Assembly (NCBI GenBank): GCA_033064195.1
Contig: JARBJD010000063.1
Span: 242,372 to 306,371, forward strand
DNA: 64,000 nt
Reading direction: 5' to 3'
From: Blattamonas nauphoetae
Taxonomy: Eukaryota; Preaxostyla; Oxymonadida
Part shown: positions 44,420 to 54,957 of the stretch, piece after piece
How the letters are laid out: each line of letters opens with the position of its first letter
Numbering within the stretch: the stretch's first letter is position 1
Translations under genes and position numbers: made by a program
The notes under the pieces: model-generated
Database searches by the model: none
What the model saw: the letters and a program-made list of their open reading frames with translations, nothing else
What the model was told of the DNA's origin: nothing

Positions 44420-47400
44420 TCACAAATACCCACCTTTCTTCTGATCCACCGACGACGAGAAGTGGAGTTCGGAGAGGTTCGAGAGGAGAGACGAGAGCGA
44501 CGGGCGAGAAGATGGATCCAGCTGCAGACACTGTGACACCACTTCCCGGATCTTGCTATCTGCAATCACATTCATCCGTGGAAGCGATCCTGTCTCGTTC
44601 TGTCGCGCTGCATTCACTGCGTCCATCTCTCCAAACGGAACGAGCTCCGCCTCAATCTCCCACAGAATCAGTCCCAGACTGAACACAGCGGCCTTCTCCC
44701 TGTCCACCCCAACACTCTTCTGAACCACTTCCGGTGCCTGCCATCGCAAACCTTCAAAGACAGTCTCCGCCCTTCCACCCGCCTGCGATGTGCTCATGTC
44801 CAGCGACGACTGAGCGATTGGTTGGGTGAAGCTGTGTCGAAGAGCAATATTTGCCATCTGGGCTTGATTGCTGCTGGATGCGCCAGAAGAAGAGTGGGTG
44901 TTGTTGGTATCCGTCAGCCAGTGCTCACTCCGCTGTCCTTCATTCAATTCGGCTGACCGAAAAAAAGATTCCCGAGGTCGGTCGTTTGTCTTCTCCGCAG
45001 ACAATGTGTCCTGATTCTGTGAGTGGGTGGCGAATGCTGGTTGTGGAGTGTGGAGAGTCTGTGCTTGCGACGTCTGTTGTGTTTGTTGAGTCGATGATGT
45101 TGCGTGGGTGGATGGAGCAACAGCGTCTCTCTTCAGCTGAACACACATCCTTCCATCGGCGTCGAACATCACCCAACGCGACGACAGATGTGTCAGGACA
45201 TCTGCCTCTCCAAATCTCTTCCCAACTTCTCGCAGCGCCCGCGCCAGCTCAACCATCACCACTTGCTTCTCCACGCCCTTCCTCGTCACGTGCAGTCGCT
45301 CATAAAGCGTGTCGGCTCTGTTGATTCGACAAGTTTCCAAGTCACCCTGACACCTCACTGCCTCCACCATCCTCGCCACTCCTGGAACGGGGAGAAGAGG
45401 ATGTGTCTGTTCGCTCCGCTGGGGTTGGTTCACAGCAGTGTCCTCGCTGATTGTCTCGACTCCCGTCAGTGTTGTCTGCTTCTCGGCTCGGATGAGATTG
45501 TTTGTGAAGTTCAAATCCATCCCATTCTCACCCTCCAATTTGATCGGATCGACATCAACCTGAATCTGATCCAGCTCTTTCTGCGACGCCAGTTGTTGTT
45601 TGGTCTTCTTCTGACGACGCCGGCAGAGAAGGAGGATGACGAGAAGGATCAGAAGAAGCCCGATCACAGACGCGACGATGGGAATGACGATGCTCACCAC
45701 TTTCCCCAATTGCGCTTTCTTTTGGTCGGCTTGGCTGATCTTGATCAAGAAGTGTTCCGACGAGCGAGCTCCATTGCCAGACAGCAGGCGACCACTCCAT
45801 TTGAATGTTGAGTTCAGCGCTTCCTCCAAAACCGACTGCTTCACGTCCAATTTCACGAGCGTCTCTGAGAATGATGTCACCGTTGCTTCTGTCAGAGGGA
45901 CTGGGAACGAAGACGGTGTTGTGTTTGAGGTTGGCGAGGTGGTGTCTTCAAACACTTCCAGGAACAGTCCACACGGGATCAGCGTTCCTCCAACAACACT
46001 AATCGAGAACGTCTTCTTCTTCTCGACGGTTGAGATGCTCTTCGATGCGTCCAGTGTGGGAACGAAGAAGGGAGATAGGAGCGCTTCTGTTCCGTTTTTG
46101 AATGTGCAGTCGCTCCCTCCAATCCACTGATCCTTCCCACTCTTGCTGTCCAAGTGGGTTATCAGTGTTCCCTTTCCACTGCACACAATGTTGTGTCGAA
46201 TCGATGTGAAGTCAGAGAGTGCTGGGATGTTGTCTGAGAATGTCATGTTTGTCATGCTCACCAACCCCCCTTCCTGAAGAAGGCCTCCCTCCACTCCATT
46301 CGACAATTCCACTGAGCGGAGTGTCGCCGACACATTCGTCAATCGAACCATTCCTGTTGTCCACGAGCAGATTTCTTCAGAATTCCTTGTTCTTTCTGCG
46401 GACTCCAGATTGCCAGAGAAGTGGCAGCTGTTCATCGTCAGTTTGCTCGTCTCTCCATTTCCTTTCGCTTCCACAAACACCGAGCCCGAACAATTCTCAA
46501 AGTTCACTTTCTCGAACTCGACGAGTGTGAATGCCGAGAACACGAAAGGTGCACGAAGGAAGGTGGCATCAGAAAAAGTGGTTCGTTCGACAATGACTTC
46601 TCCCCCAACAAGATTGATGAGCTCGAGATCGAAGCTACCGGCCTTCGCGAATGACACCGACTTGAGGATGAGCTGTCCCACTCCTGTTGTGAACAGCGCT
46701 GTGCATTTTGCGTCGTTCAGATTGAAAGTCAGCTGGCTAAGCGTCAGAATGTGTGTTCCCAAGAGATCTCCATCCATGAAACAACCGTCACCAGAAACTG
46801 TGATGGTCTCTCTCCCCACCTGCGATCCCATCTCCAAATTGTTCCGATCAAACTCCACTCGCCCACTCAGACTGGTCGACCCAACCAGAATCACTTCCAA
46901 CCGCCCAGTCCCCTCCAGATGCGAGTGACCACGCTCCAACCGACGACACGGCTTCAATTCCTGTCCACACCCATTCGAGTCTCGGCCTGCTGCTCCCACA
47001 AAGATTGTTGGGGCACGGTATTCGACCAGATAGTACAGGAGAGACAGCGAGTGGAACAGAGAGGCTGGGGGTTCGCTCTCGTCTCTTCCCCACAGCAGCG
47101 AGTCGTTCTCAGGCGAGTCCAGTCCAGAATACGATGTTTCCCAGTTTGGAGCCGAGATCAGATCTTCAAAGCGATATCCTTCCAGAAACACCCAACCTCC
47201 TTCCCGACCTTCTCCACACTTGCACGACGATGAGAACGAGCAATCAATCACAAGCGACGAGGACGGAAGTGACTCCGCGCAGCTCACAAAGATCACTCCG
47301 CCATCTCCACCTGATGAGCAGTCTGTGACGTTCGTGTTGGTCAGACGGAGGTGAGATGAAGCATGGAGCGAGCCAGACACGACTGATCCACTCCCGCTAG

Positions 47401-50400
47401 TCTTGAATGACGAGAATGAGCAACTGTCCACACAAACAGACCCCTTCTCAGAGATCGAGATCAGCGACCCATCAAAGAGAGGATGCGTTGTGGTTAAATC
47501 CAGAAACGAGAGAGACAACACGTGCATGGGGACAGAAATGTGGCCAAGCGACGACACTGCAACCTCCTTCAAATCATCCGAATCTCCAGATACCACCAGC
47601 TCATTCCATTTGTTCGAAATCAGCGACACCAGCTCTGAAGCATCCTGTAGAACCAGCTCAGACGATGATCCGTTCAGAAGATGAGATTGCGACTCGGTGA
47701 GTGTTCGGCATGGCCACTCAGCGGTTCCACATCCGATGGTGTCGAGTCCACCAGAATTCACGAAGATGGTGCCTTGTTTCGTCTCCAAAAGATACACCAG
47801 AAGAGTCGACGAGGCGAAGGGGGTGTCACTGAGAGTGGTGTCTCTTCCCCACATTCTGTTCTCGTTCTGCGTGCCGAATGACGATGGGAAGTTCGCCCAG
47901 TTTGAGGGGACGATTCGGTCGGAGAGAGTGGGGGCAGTCATCAGAACCCAATCTCCTTGTTTTCCCACTCCACAAGAACACGATGAGAACGATCCTTTCA
48001 TCATAATCTGATTCGGGCTGGTAGTCACTGAACAAGTCAACACAATCACTCCTCCATCCACGTCTGATTGACAATTCGAGAATTCTGTGTCGGTGATGGA
48101 GAGACTGTTCGATGCATCGATCGATGCTGACAAGACTGACCCCGACGACGCTGATGAGAACCCAGAAAACAAGCATCCGGCAATTGTCAGCGAGCCAGTT
48201 GATGAAAGAGTGATGAACGAACTTGCCTGAACTGTTGTTGAGAAAGAGAGCGTTGAGAGAGTCAGATGACCCTGTGTTACAGAGATCTGTCCTCCATTCT
48301 CCACTTTCACCTCTTTCCCACTGTTTTCCGTGTGTGTCGATGTGATCGAGATAAATGCGGCGGGTGGAGTGAACTTTTCTGCGAGGAAGATGTCTGAGTC
48401 GAGCAGGACTGTCCCATCTCCACCCAACCGCGACAGAGCTGATGTGATGGTCAGCTGAGGAAGGGCTTTGTGTCCTCCCTTCGCATGGTCGACTCCCTCT
48501 TCTCGGACATGCTGTGTGCCAGAAACAGAAGGATACCATTCAGCAATGATCACATCAACCAACGCATTCACTGATCCAGCCAGTCGATTGCGCTGTTCGA
48601 CTGTAAAGAAGCCAGAACTTGTGAGTGTTGGTTGCAGTTTCGTCATCAGAGCGCTCTTCGCGATGGATTCGAAGGAATCACCGAACATCAACACGAAACT
48701 TCCTTTGGCATTCGAGACGATGTTGAGAATGGATGAGTCCTTGTCGAGCGCGCAGTTTCCACCTTTCTGCACAATCACTGCGCTTCCCAATGTTGGATGA
48801 GTGAAGATTGCATTTGAGATGGAGGACGACGTGAGGGAGACAGAACCAGACGCGGCGATGTTGACGAGAGAGGTGACTGTTTCTGGCAGGCTGAGTGGAG
48901 CGTCAGAAGATGACGACCCAACCACACAGTCCTCCATTTCCAGATGACCATTCACGACAGACAAGAGAGTCGAGACCGTGCTTGAAGCATCACAGGAAAT
49001 CGTTAACCGTTGGAGAGTGAGTGTGATTCCGAGCTGATTTACTTCAACCATTCCTGCTCCACTCATCATCAAAACCTGTCTCAATGCTGTAGACGATGTG
49101 AAAGTGCAAGACGTGTTCACAACGAGTGTGTCGACGAGTGTTTCTTCTGTCTCCATCGACACAATTCTGATCGACTCACGCAGCGATTCCATCGCACTCT
49201 TCAGCGAGATACACGAGAACTTCACTGATCCACAATTCGGGTGATTGCTCGAGTTGGAAGCGTCCTTGTTCAGAATGATGTGTGTGATTGGCTGATACAG
49301 ATAGTACAGAAGAGACGTTTCGTTCCATTCTGGAGACTGGGCCAGCAGAGAGTCTTCTCCCCACAGATTGGCGAGAGGTGTGGTCGTGTCGAACGTCCCT
49401 TCCCAACTCGACGCGACGATCTGATTCACAAAGTCTCTCCCTTCCACCACAACAAAGTGAGCATCCGCAGTTGTCGACACACATCCTTCGAAGGTGACAG
49501 CTGTCATTGTTATTGGGGCGGCGGTGATGAGGTGAACGAGCGAGGAAGAAGTTGAGAAGTCGATGTTATTGAAGCAGACATCTTTCAAAGTGACAGTGGT
49601 GGATTCTGAGTCGACTGAGATGATGGGGCATGAGAACGAGCTGGAACTGGATGATGTTGTGTTGAACTCGATCTCCTCCAGCCACACCGACCCTCCTCTG
49701 ACAGAAACCACGTGCTGCGACGAGGCTGTCCCTGATTCTGCGGTGATCTTGCAGTCCACAATCGTCAGCGCGATGGCTGTGTCATCCGAAGCAAACAATC
49801 CATTTTGTGCGCGTAGAACGAAGTCGATGTTGGAGACAGTGAAGATTGCTTGATTGGTCACTGTGAAGAGTGGGGTTCCCTCTGTCGATGCCTCGTCCAT
49901 TTTCACAATCGTCCGAGATTGAGTCGCGTCTGACTGTTCCGTTGCAGTCGTTCCTGTCAACTTCACGTTCTGGTCGGTCACACTCATTGGCAGTTCAGTG
50001 TATGTCATGTTCCACACATACTGCGCATTGAGTTCGATGTTCTGGGTTCCGTGCTTCGATCGGAGCTTTGTGATTCCGTATCCAAGTGTCGCGCAGAACG
50101 ACGATGTCCATTTGCACGCTTCGTTGTCTGTCCCACTCTTTCCTGTCGTCAGCTCTTGCACTGAGCCATTCACAGACACGATGGGATGAGGAACAAGCAG
50201 ACCCAACACCTCCAGCTCCTCGTCGTCCCCCCTCCCCTCAATCTCCACGTGGAACCAGTCGCTGTACGAACCTCCTCCGAACGATCCAATTTCTGAAGCT
50301 GGCTTTGACCCAAACACAGACTGACCGACGAACACATCCTTCCCAATCCCTCCACTCACACTTCCCGAGAAACGCGCGTGGTCCACGCTTGTTGAGAAGA

Positions 50401-53400
50401 ACTGGATGGGAGAAGCCAGCGTCGTTGTCCCTTCCACACACACTGCTCCTCCCTTCTCGTCTGCCTGGCAATCCAAAAATGTGGTGGCGAATGCTGAAGT
50501 CGGTGGATGGGTGACAATGAGCGAAGTCTCGTCTGATGCTTCAAACCAGATCGCTCCTCCGTTTCTCGCTTTGCATCCAGCGAATGTCGAACTGTCCGAG
50601 GTTACTGTGGTTCCTGCGCTGTGTACAACACTTCCATTCCCCGTCGACGAGACGCGAGTGAATGCTGTGCTGTCCAACAGGATTCTCCCTCCTGTCCCTT
50701 CCACCATCGAGCAATACGAGAAAGAAAGGTCGGTTGGAAGGACACATTTGTAGAGTTGGAGTACTCCTGCTGAGACGGAGAAGAGGGGCACGGAGAGAGT
50801 GGTTGGGGGAGAGGTGAATGTGATTTTCTCTGCGGACAACTGAAACAACCCCGTTTGGTGTTCGACAACGAAAGGAGTGATCAGAGGATGAACCGCCAAT
50901 TCCAATGTTCCTTCTGAGAGGATGAAGCATGAATTCTCCTTCGCAGTGACGATTGTTGATGAAGCCTCTGTTGTGTAGACAGTTCCGTACCGCCATGTGA
51001 CATTCACATTTTCGGCGACGAGTTGCTCGATGGGAACTCTGAGTGTATTCATAACCGGAGCGACGCGGGCACAGAACTTGAATGTTTGCTCAGTCATTGT
51101 TCGGATCGACGAGAACTGCTCAGTCGGGATTGATTGATAGTACTTCCCAGCAAGCGGGAAATCAACCCCGTCGCTTGAATACCCATAGTCAGTGACGGGA
51201 GAGAGGCGTGTGGCCTGGCCAAGATTGAGAAAGCTGATCTGTGGGCTGATCGACGAGACCACGTTTATCGACACCGCTGTTGGTGCGAACCCAGCGATCA
51301 CCAAGTCGTGTGCGAACAGCGAATTGTCATTGTCCGTCTTGGAGGAGGTGGCTGCCTTGTTGTTGAAGAAGTACACCACACGCAGCGACACAGACCCCGC
51401 TCCCTCCTTCCCCGAAAGAGCCACCGCCCCTGCAGACCCACTTGACGAGCAGTTCCCATAGTCCGACGTGTCCATTCTCACCTCTCCACTCGAAGTCGAC
51501 TCGATGCAGCTCGCTCCCTGTCCACTCGACCGATTCACCAGCATGAAGTATGATCCATCCACATTCAGCGACGCCGAGCCAGACACGACCACAAGTGCCG
51601 TGCTTGTCAGCGTCACTCTGTTCACCCAGCAGCGGAACAGTGACGTCTGCCCCTTCGAGACCGACACCAGCGGCACCGAGTGAGCGTTGATGTCCTCCAT
51701 TCGGATGAATGAAAGGCGGAGTGTGCCATCTGCGTCCATCGCTGCGAGTGTTGTGGATGTTGAGGTTGGCACAAGTGTCATCGAACGGAGGGTCAGATTC
51801 CCATTCTCCCCCACTTTCATTCCGCCTGACGTCAGTGTTGTGTAGAACGACGAGTCTTTCACCCATCCATTCCCCACAATCTCCACTGACGTTCCCACTG
51901 TCCGTTCTGCCTCGTTGTACGCCCCTGTCCCAACTACAATCAGATTCCGCTTTGGGAGGGCTTGGAGGAGGGACATTGCTGTGTTGATCGTTGAACATGG
52001 TTGGGTTTCTGTGCAGCTCGATCCACTTCCCAATGCATCCACACCCATCCTCTTCTCATAATCCGTCTTCGTGTTGGGATTCGGAAGAAGGATTTCTGAA
52101 TCTGGGTGCTGCCCGTTCTTGATGGCATTTTCGTAGTAACTGATTTTGGGAGCAGCTGACGTGGACGTGCATCCAACCATCAACTGAGGTAGGTAATGGT
52201 TCGTGTTGAGATAGGAGTATAAATCATTCCCACTGAAATGCTGTCCTTCTGTTGCTTCGTTTGCTTCAAAGTGTGTGTCCTCCCAAACTGTCAATGTCAA
52301 GATTCCCGACGACAGCACTCCGCCTCTCCTCGCTTTGTTGTGATCAAACACGCATCGGTGGAAGGTCATACATTGTCGTGCGCAATGAACACATCCTCCA
52401 GTATCGTTGACTTCGTTGTTGGTGAGGAGACAATCAGACATGATCAACTCGCCGCTGTGTGAGGAAGACATGATCCCTCCACTGCCGCTCACCCACGTGT
52501 CAGAGAACACACATCCATACAGATTCACAAGGAAGGTTGATGAGACGAGGCTGAAAGGGCGGGTGGCGGTGTGGCCAGCGGTGGATGTGAAGTTGGACGC
52601 TGTCACATGCAGAGTGAGTGATTTGGAGAGGTGGAATATGGTGTCGGTGTTGATTGCGGTGTCTTTCGAGCTGTATTCACATTTTAGTGTGTCGACGATG
52701 ACAGTAGGGAAAGAGCCGACCTCAGGTTCAGCTCTGAGAAGGCGCACAAACACAGATGGGGTTGTGGTGACACGGAAAGTGCATCTTCTGATCTCGATGG
52801 ACGATGTTTGGTTGATCAGAGCGATGAAATTCAATCCTTGTGTTGGATTGACTGAGGTGATGACACAACCGATGAAACGAACTGGGGAAGCGCCGGTAAC
52901 TTTATTGAAACGATCTTGACCGATATTGACATCATATGTCTGGTCCACGTGAATGAAGTTGTTGGGGTCGTGAACCTCGTTTGTGAAGTTCGAGTATGAT
53001 GAGTTCAGACTGAGAAATGAATGTAGACCGCAAAATGGAGCTGTGACTGTCCCACAGAGACCATTTTCCACTCCGTCCAGTCCACACCCAATCACACGAG
53101 ATGACAGGCTTCCTACGCGACGAACAGAGGCATCCACGCCAGTACCTCCTGTCAAATTGCGTAGACAAACACTGCTGAGTGTGGTGGAGAGGCAATCAGC
53201 GCAATTGTCGGAAGCGCAAGCAGCGATGCCAGATGATGAGTCAACTGCCATGTTTTCAAGCACGCTCCCTCCAATTGTGATGTCGATGTCCACTGCAGTT
53301 CGTGTTCCTTGTTCAGTTCGGCACAGAGGTACCATTCTTACACCAATCGGCTTGAAGACGCACTTGTTGAGAAGAATCACATTTTGGGTTCTTGATCGGT

Positions 53401-53902
53401 CAGAGACTGGAGACGACAAAATGAACATGTTCGACGTTCCCTTAAATCGGAACGTGCAGTTCTCAGCCGTGAGTGATCCATCGGCAATCGTAGCACAGGA
53501 TATTGGCGTGTCCAAATCGGAGTTCGGAGAATCTGGGTTGAGTTCTTCTTCAACGTGTGACAAATGAAAGCTGATCCGTCGGAAGAACACTGTGGAGTTG
53601 TGCATTTGGAACAGACTTCTGGCTCCTTTCACTTCATTGTCGACAATGATGAGTGTTTTTGTTGAACCATCCAATCTTACAGATTTGTGAAGAATCGCCA
53701 AATCTGAACTTGTGAAGACACCGTCCAGCAGGATCACTGGCTGTCTGGCATGACCATTGATGGGCTTTTCCAGAGACAACAAGATGGATCTAAGGTTTGT
53801 GGTTTCTGTTGTTGAACAGGCACTGAAAATGCGCTGGATCGGAATCCCGGAATTCAAGGTCGTGTCAGAGCATAAGAGGATCTTAATGAGAAGCCAAAGC
53901 AT
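44420..53902 (-). CDS. Large beta-helix / transmembrane / pseudokinase surface protein
   Basis: 3160 residues with ATG at 53902. A signal peptide (MLWLLIKILLCSDTTLNS) precedes a long parallel beta-helix ectodomain. Module openers are CTETQPCSTI, CKWTSSFCATLGYGI, CGSVKFSCISL, CGTAEWPCRTL and CGQELKPCRRL. A membrane helix (IVIPIVASVIGLLLILLVIL, about 45695-45630) is followed by RRRQKK and a tail of about 390 residues. The last part is kinase-C-lobe-like: LRWQAPEVVQ, VFSLGLILWEIEAELVPFGE, LDPSSRPSLSSL. The catalytic loop reads LSSRWVMFDADGRMCVQL, without HRD or DFG. Its middle section is clearly related to the giant plus-strand gene (YVWNMTYTE and GGSYS...EIEGR in both). The end, DQKKGGYL then TGA, lies on an AAAG/GTGGGT that could be a splice donor, so the true C-terminus may differ. 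Confidence 0.88.
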   Translation of the reverse strand: MLWLLIKILLCSDTTLNSGIPIQRIFSACSTTETTNLRSILLSLEKPINGHARQPVILLDGVFTSSDLAILHKSVRLDGSTKTLIIVDNEVKGARSLFQMHNSTVFFRRISFHLSHVEEELNPDSPNSDLDTPISCATIADGSLTAENCTFRFKGTSNMFILSSPVSDRSRTQNVILLNKCVFKPIGVRMVPLCRTEQGTRTAVDIDITIGGSVLENMAVDSSSGIAACASDNCADCLSTTLSSVCLRNLTGGTGVDASVRRVGSLSSRVIGCGLDGVENGLCGTVTAPFCGLHSFLSLNSSYSNFTNEVHDPNNFIHVDQTYDVNIGQDRFNKVTGASPVRFIGCVITSVNPTQGLNFIALINQTSSIEIRRCTFRVTTTPSVFVRLLRAEPEVGSFPTVIVDTLKCEYSSKDTAINTDTIFHLSKSLTLHVTASNFTSTAGHTATRPFSLVSSTFLVNLYGCVFSDTWVSGSGGIMSSSHSGELIMSDCLLTNNEVNDTGGCVHCARQCMTFHRCVFDHNKARRGGVLSSGILTLTVWEDTHFEANEATEGQHFSGNDLYSYLNTNHYLPQLMVGCTSTSAAPKISYYENAIKNGQHPDSEILLPNPNTKTDYEKRMGVDALGSGSSCTETQPCSTINTAMSLLQALPKRNLIVVGTGAYNEAERTVGTSVEIVGNGWVKDSSFYTTLTSGGMKVGENGNLTLRSMTLVPTSTSTTLAAMDADGTLRLSFIRMEDINAHSVPLVSVSKGQTSLFRCWVNRVTLTSTALVVVSGSASLNVDGSYFMLVNRSSGQGASCIESTSSGEVRMDTSDYGNCSSSGSAGAVALSGKEGAGSVSLRVVYFFNNKAATSSKTDNDNSLFAHDLVIAGFAPTAVSINVVSSISPQISFLNLGQATRLSPVTDYGYSSDGVDFPLAGKYYQSIPTEQFSSIRTMTEQTFKFCARVAPVMNTLRVPIEQLVAENVNVTWRYGTVYTTEASSTIVTAKENSCFILSEGTLELAVHPLITPFVVEHQTGLFQLSAEKITFTSPPTTLSVPLFSVSAGVLQLYKCVLPTDLSFSYCSMVEGTGGRILLDSTAFTRVSSTGNGSVVHSAGTTVTSDSSTFAGCKARNGGAIWFEASDETSLIVTHPPTSAFATTFLDCQADEKGGAVCVEGTTTLASPIQFFSTSVDHARFSGSVSGGIGKDVFVGQSVFGSKPASEIGSFGGGSYSDWFHVEIEGRGDDEELEVLGLLVPHPIVSVNGSVQELTTGKSGTDNEACKWTSSFCATLGYGITKLRSKHGTQNIELNAQYVWNMTYTELPMSVTDQNVKLTGTTATEQSDATQSRTIVKMDEASTEGTPLFTVTNQAIFTVSNIDFVLRAQNGLFASDDTAIALTIVDCKITAESGTASSQHVVSVRGGSVWLEEIEFNTTSSSSSSFSCPIISVDSESTTVTLKDVCFNNIDFSTSSSLVHLITAAPITMTAVTFEGCVSTTADAHFVVVEGRDFVNQIVASSWEGTFDTTTPLANLWGEDSLLAQSPEWNETSLLYYLYQPITHIILNKDASNSSNHPNCGSVKFSCISLKSAMESLRESIRIVSMETEETLVDTLVVNTSCTFTSSTALRQVLMMSGAGMVEVNQLGITLTLQRLTISCDASSTVSTLLSVVNGHLEMEDCVVGSSSSDAPLSLPETVTSLVNIAASGSVSLTSSSISNAIFTHPTLGSAVIVQKGGNCALDKDSSILNIVSNAKGSFVLMFGDSFESIAKSALMTKLQPTLTSSGFFTVEQRNRLAGSVNALVDVIIAEWYPSVSGTQHVREEGVDHAKGGHKALPQLTITSALSRLGGDGTVLLDSDIFLAEKFTPPAAFISITSTHTENSGKEVKVENGGQISVTQGHLTLSTLSFSTTVQASSFITLSSTGSLTIAGCLFSGFSSASSGSVLSASIDASNSLSITDTEFSNCQSDVDGGVIVLTCSVTTSPNQIMMKGSFSSCSCGVGKQGDWVLMTAPTLSDRIVPSNWANFPSSFGTQNENRMWGRDTTLSDTPFASSTLLVYLLETKQGTIFVNSGGLDTIGCGTAEWPCRTLTESQSHLLNGSSSELVLQDASELVSLISNKWNELVVSGDSDDLKEVAVSSLGHISVPMHVLSLSFLDLTTTHPLFDGSLISISEKGSVCVDSCSFSSFKTSGSGSVVSGSLHASSHLRLTNTNVTDCSSGGDGGVIFVSCAESLPSSSLVIDCSFSSSCKCGEGREGGWVFLEGYRFEDLISAPNWETSYSGLDSPENDSLLWGRDESEPPASLFHSLSLLYYLVEYRAPTIFVGAAGRDSNGCGQELKPCRRLERGHSHLEGTGRLEVILVGSTSLSGRVEFDRNNLEMGSQVGRETITVSGDGCFMDGDLLGTHILTLSQLTFNLNDAKCTALFTTGVGQLILKSVSFAKAGSFDLELINLVGGEVIVERTTFSDATFLRAPFVFSAFTLVEFEKVNFENCSGSVFVEAKGNGETSKLTMNSCHFSGNLESAERTRNSEEICSWTTGMVRLTNVSATLRSVELSNGVEGGLLQEGGLVSMTNMTFSDNIPALSDFTSIRHNIVCSGKGTLITHLDSKSGKDQWIGGSDCTFKNGTEALLSPFFVPTLDASKSISTVEKKKTFSISVVGGTLIPCGLFLEVFEDTTSPTSNTTPSSFPVPLTEATVTSFSETLVKLDVKQSVLEEALNSTFKWSGRLLSGNGARSSEHFLIKISQADQKKAQLGKVVSIVIPIVASVIGLLLILLVILLLCRRRQKKTKQQLASQKELDQIQVDVDPIKLEGENGMDLNFTNNLIRAEKQTTLTGVETISEDTAVNQPQRSEQTHPLLPVPGVARMVEAVRCQGDLETCRINRADTLYERLHVTRKGVEKQVVMVELARALREVGKRFGEADVLTHLSSRWVMFDADGRMCVQLKRDAVAPSTHATSSTQQTQQTSQAQTLHTPQPAFATHSQNQDTLSAEKTNDRPRESFFRSAELNEGQRSEHWLTDTNNTHSSSGASSSNQAQMANIALRHSFTQPIAQSSLDMSTSQAGGRAETVFEGLRWQAPEVVQKSVGVDREKAAVFSLGLILWEIEAELVPFGEMDAVNAARQNETGSLPRMNVIADSKIREVVSQCLQLDPSSRPSLSSLLSNLSELHFSSSVDQKKGGYL

Positions 53903-53981
53903 GAATGTTATTTCGATTGTTGCTTGTCACACTTCGATCAAACCATAACTTAAGACATTACATGAACCTCTCATTTTACAG

Positions 53982-54175
53982 TCCTTGGACCGAACGATGA
54001 GATCCAGCTTAATCTGAAAGAAGCACGCGGTGTGAACGAAATCGATGTTGTGAACAGCCAGCGAATGGTTCCAGCAACAATAACGCTGAACAGTGGGAAC
54101 ATGAAAGAAACCGAGGACAACACTTCCCAACTCACTCAGCCAACCACCCAGCCTTCGCAGCAGGGTGACTGGTAA
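53982..54175 (+). pseudogene. Orphan 3'-exon-like fragment
   Basis: After a good 3' splice site (TCTCATTTTACAG ending at 53981) the plus strand is open for 64 codons to TAA at 54173-54175. It reads LGPNDEIQLNLKEARGVNEI near the start and ends in a Thr/Gln/Pro-rich tail (TQPTTQPSQQGDW). No upstream exon is visible, because the adjacent sequence is the 5' end of the opposite-strand beta-helix gene. It may be a gene fragment left at the edge of the Polinton, or the last exon of a gene whose body was lost. No family recognised. Confidence 0.35.
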
Positions 54176-54954
54176 CCTTTACCTTTTGGGGACCGCCATA
54201 TTTCCACAAATAAGCACTATTAGAGCACTTTTCCAGGAAACAGTCAGGAACGGGTAAGTCTAGGCTCAGATCTAGAAAAGTCTAGGCGCAGATCTGCAGA
54301 TCGGTCTAGGCGCAGATCTGAAAGTCTACACGCAGATCCGTCATTCTTAGCCTTGCTTTTGCTTCCATATCACATTTTCGACATCCAACATCTAAATTTC
54401 GATATCATTTCTTCTTTTTCGTTCACTTCTCACCTTATCCCGTTTTTTAGACTGTTCTCACAATGTTCAAACACACCTTGGGTTGATCAAGTCTTCTCAC
54501 CGACTCAACGAAGAATAACGCCTGGATGATGGTTCACTAGCAAATGTATGTCATATAAATCCTGTTTCATTCTCATTTTCTGCCTTATCGATCCCACAGC
54601 TCTATGATGCGTTTGCCGTTCAGCACACTGTCTACGAAGACATGTGCGTTGATAGTAGTGGTATAAGCGAAATGGGAACCAAACTGGCATAGGTGATACT
54701 CCTAGGAGAAATGGAACGAGAAATCATTTTGAATCTCAGAGCCAATTGATTTTTTTAATATGACTCATTCTAATTTCCATCTCACTTCCTACTGAAAATA
54801 TTGACATTTCAGAGTAGTCTATATTTGGCCGTAAATTCAAAAATAAAGGCGAAAAACGGACCTCTTGAAAAGTGTCTTTTTTGAAGCAAATTTTGAGTAC
54901 TTTTAGAAAACAACGTCGATTTCTTTTTTTATTCAATTTTTTAATTTGTATAAA
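54176..54954. other. AT-rich non-coding left flank of the Polinton
   Basis: About 780 bases with no supported gene. The left end of the Polinton should lie here, but I cannot fix a terminal inverted repeat because the other end is outside the window. The short repeats at 54258-54339 are the only clear structure. Confidence 0.4.
54258..54339 (+). repeat. Four copies of a 16-base motif centred on AGATCT
   Basis: GTCTAGGCNCAGATCT occurs at 54258, 54280 and 54304, with a variant (GTCTACACGCAGATCC) at 54324. Spacings are 22, 24 and 20 bases. Regular spacing near a Polinton edge suggests a subterminal or protein-binding array. Confidence 0.75.
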
Positions 54955-54957
54955 ATG
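54927..54957 (+). promoter_or_regulatory. Polinton promoter-like motif, first gene
   Basis: A T-tract followed by TTTAATTTGTATAAAATG, running directly into the ATG at 54955. It is nearly the same as the motifs before 57255 and 57687. Confidence 0.6.

Noticed and set aside
45104-45811. 235-codon plus-strand frame opposite the receptor tail
   Set aside because: It is antisense to the membrane helix and pseudokinase region; no domain and no independent support.
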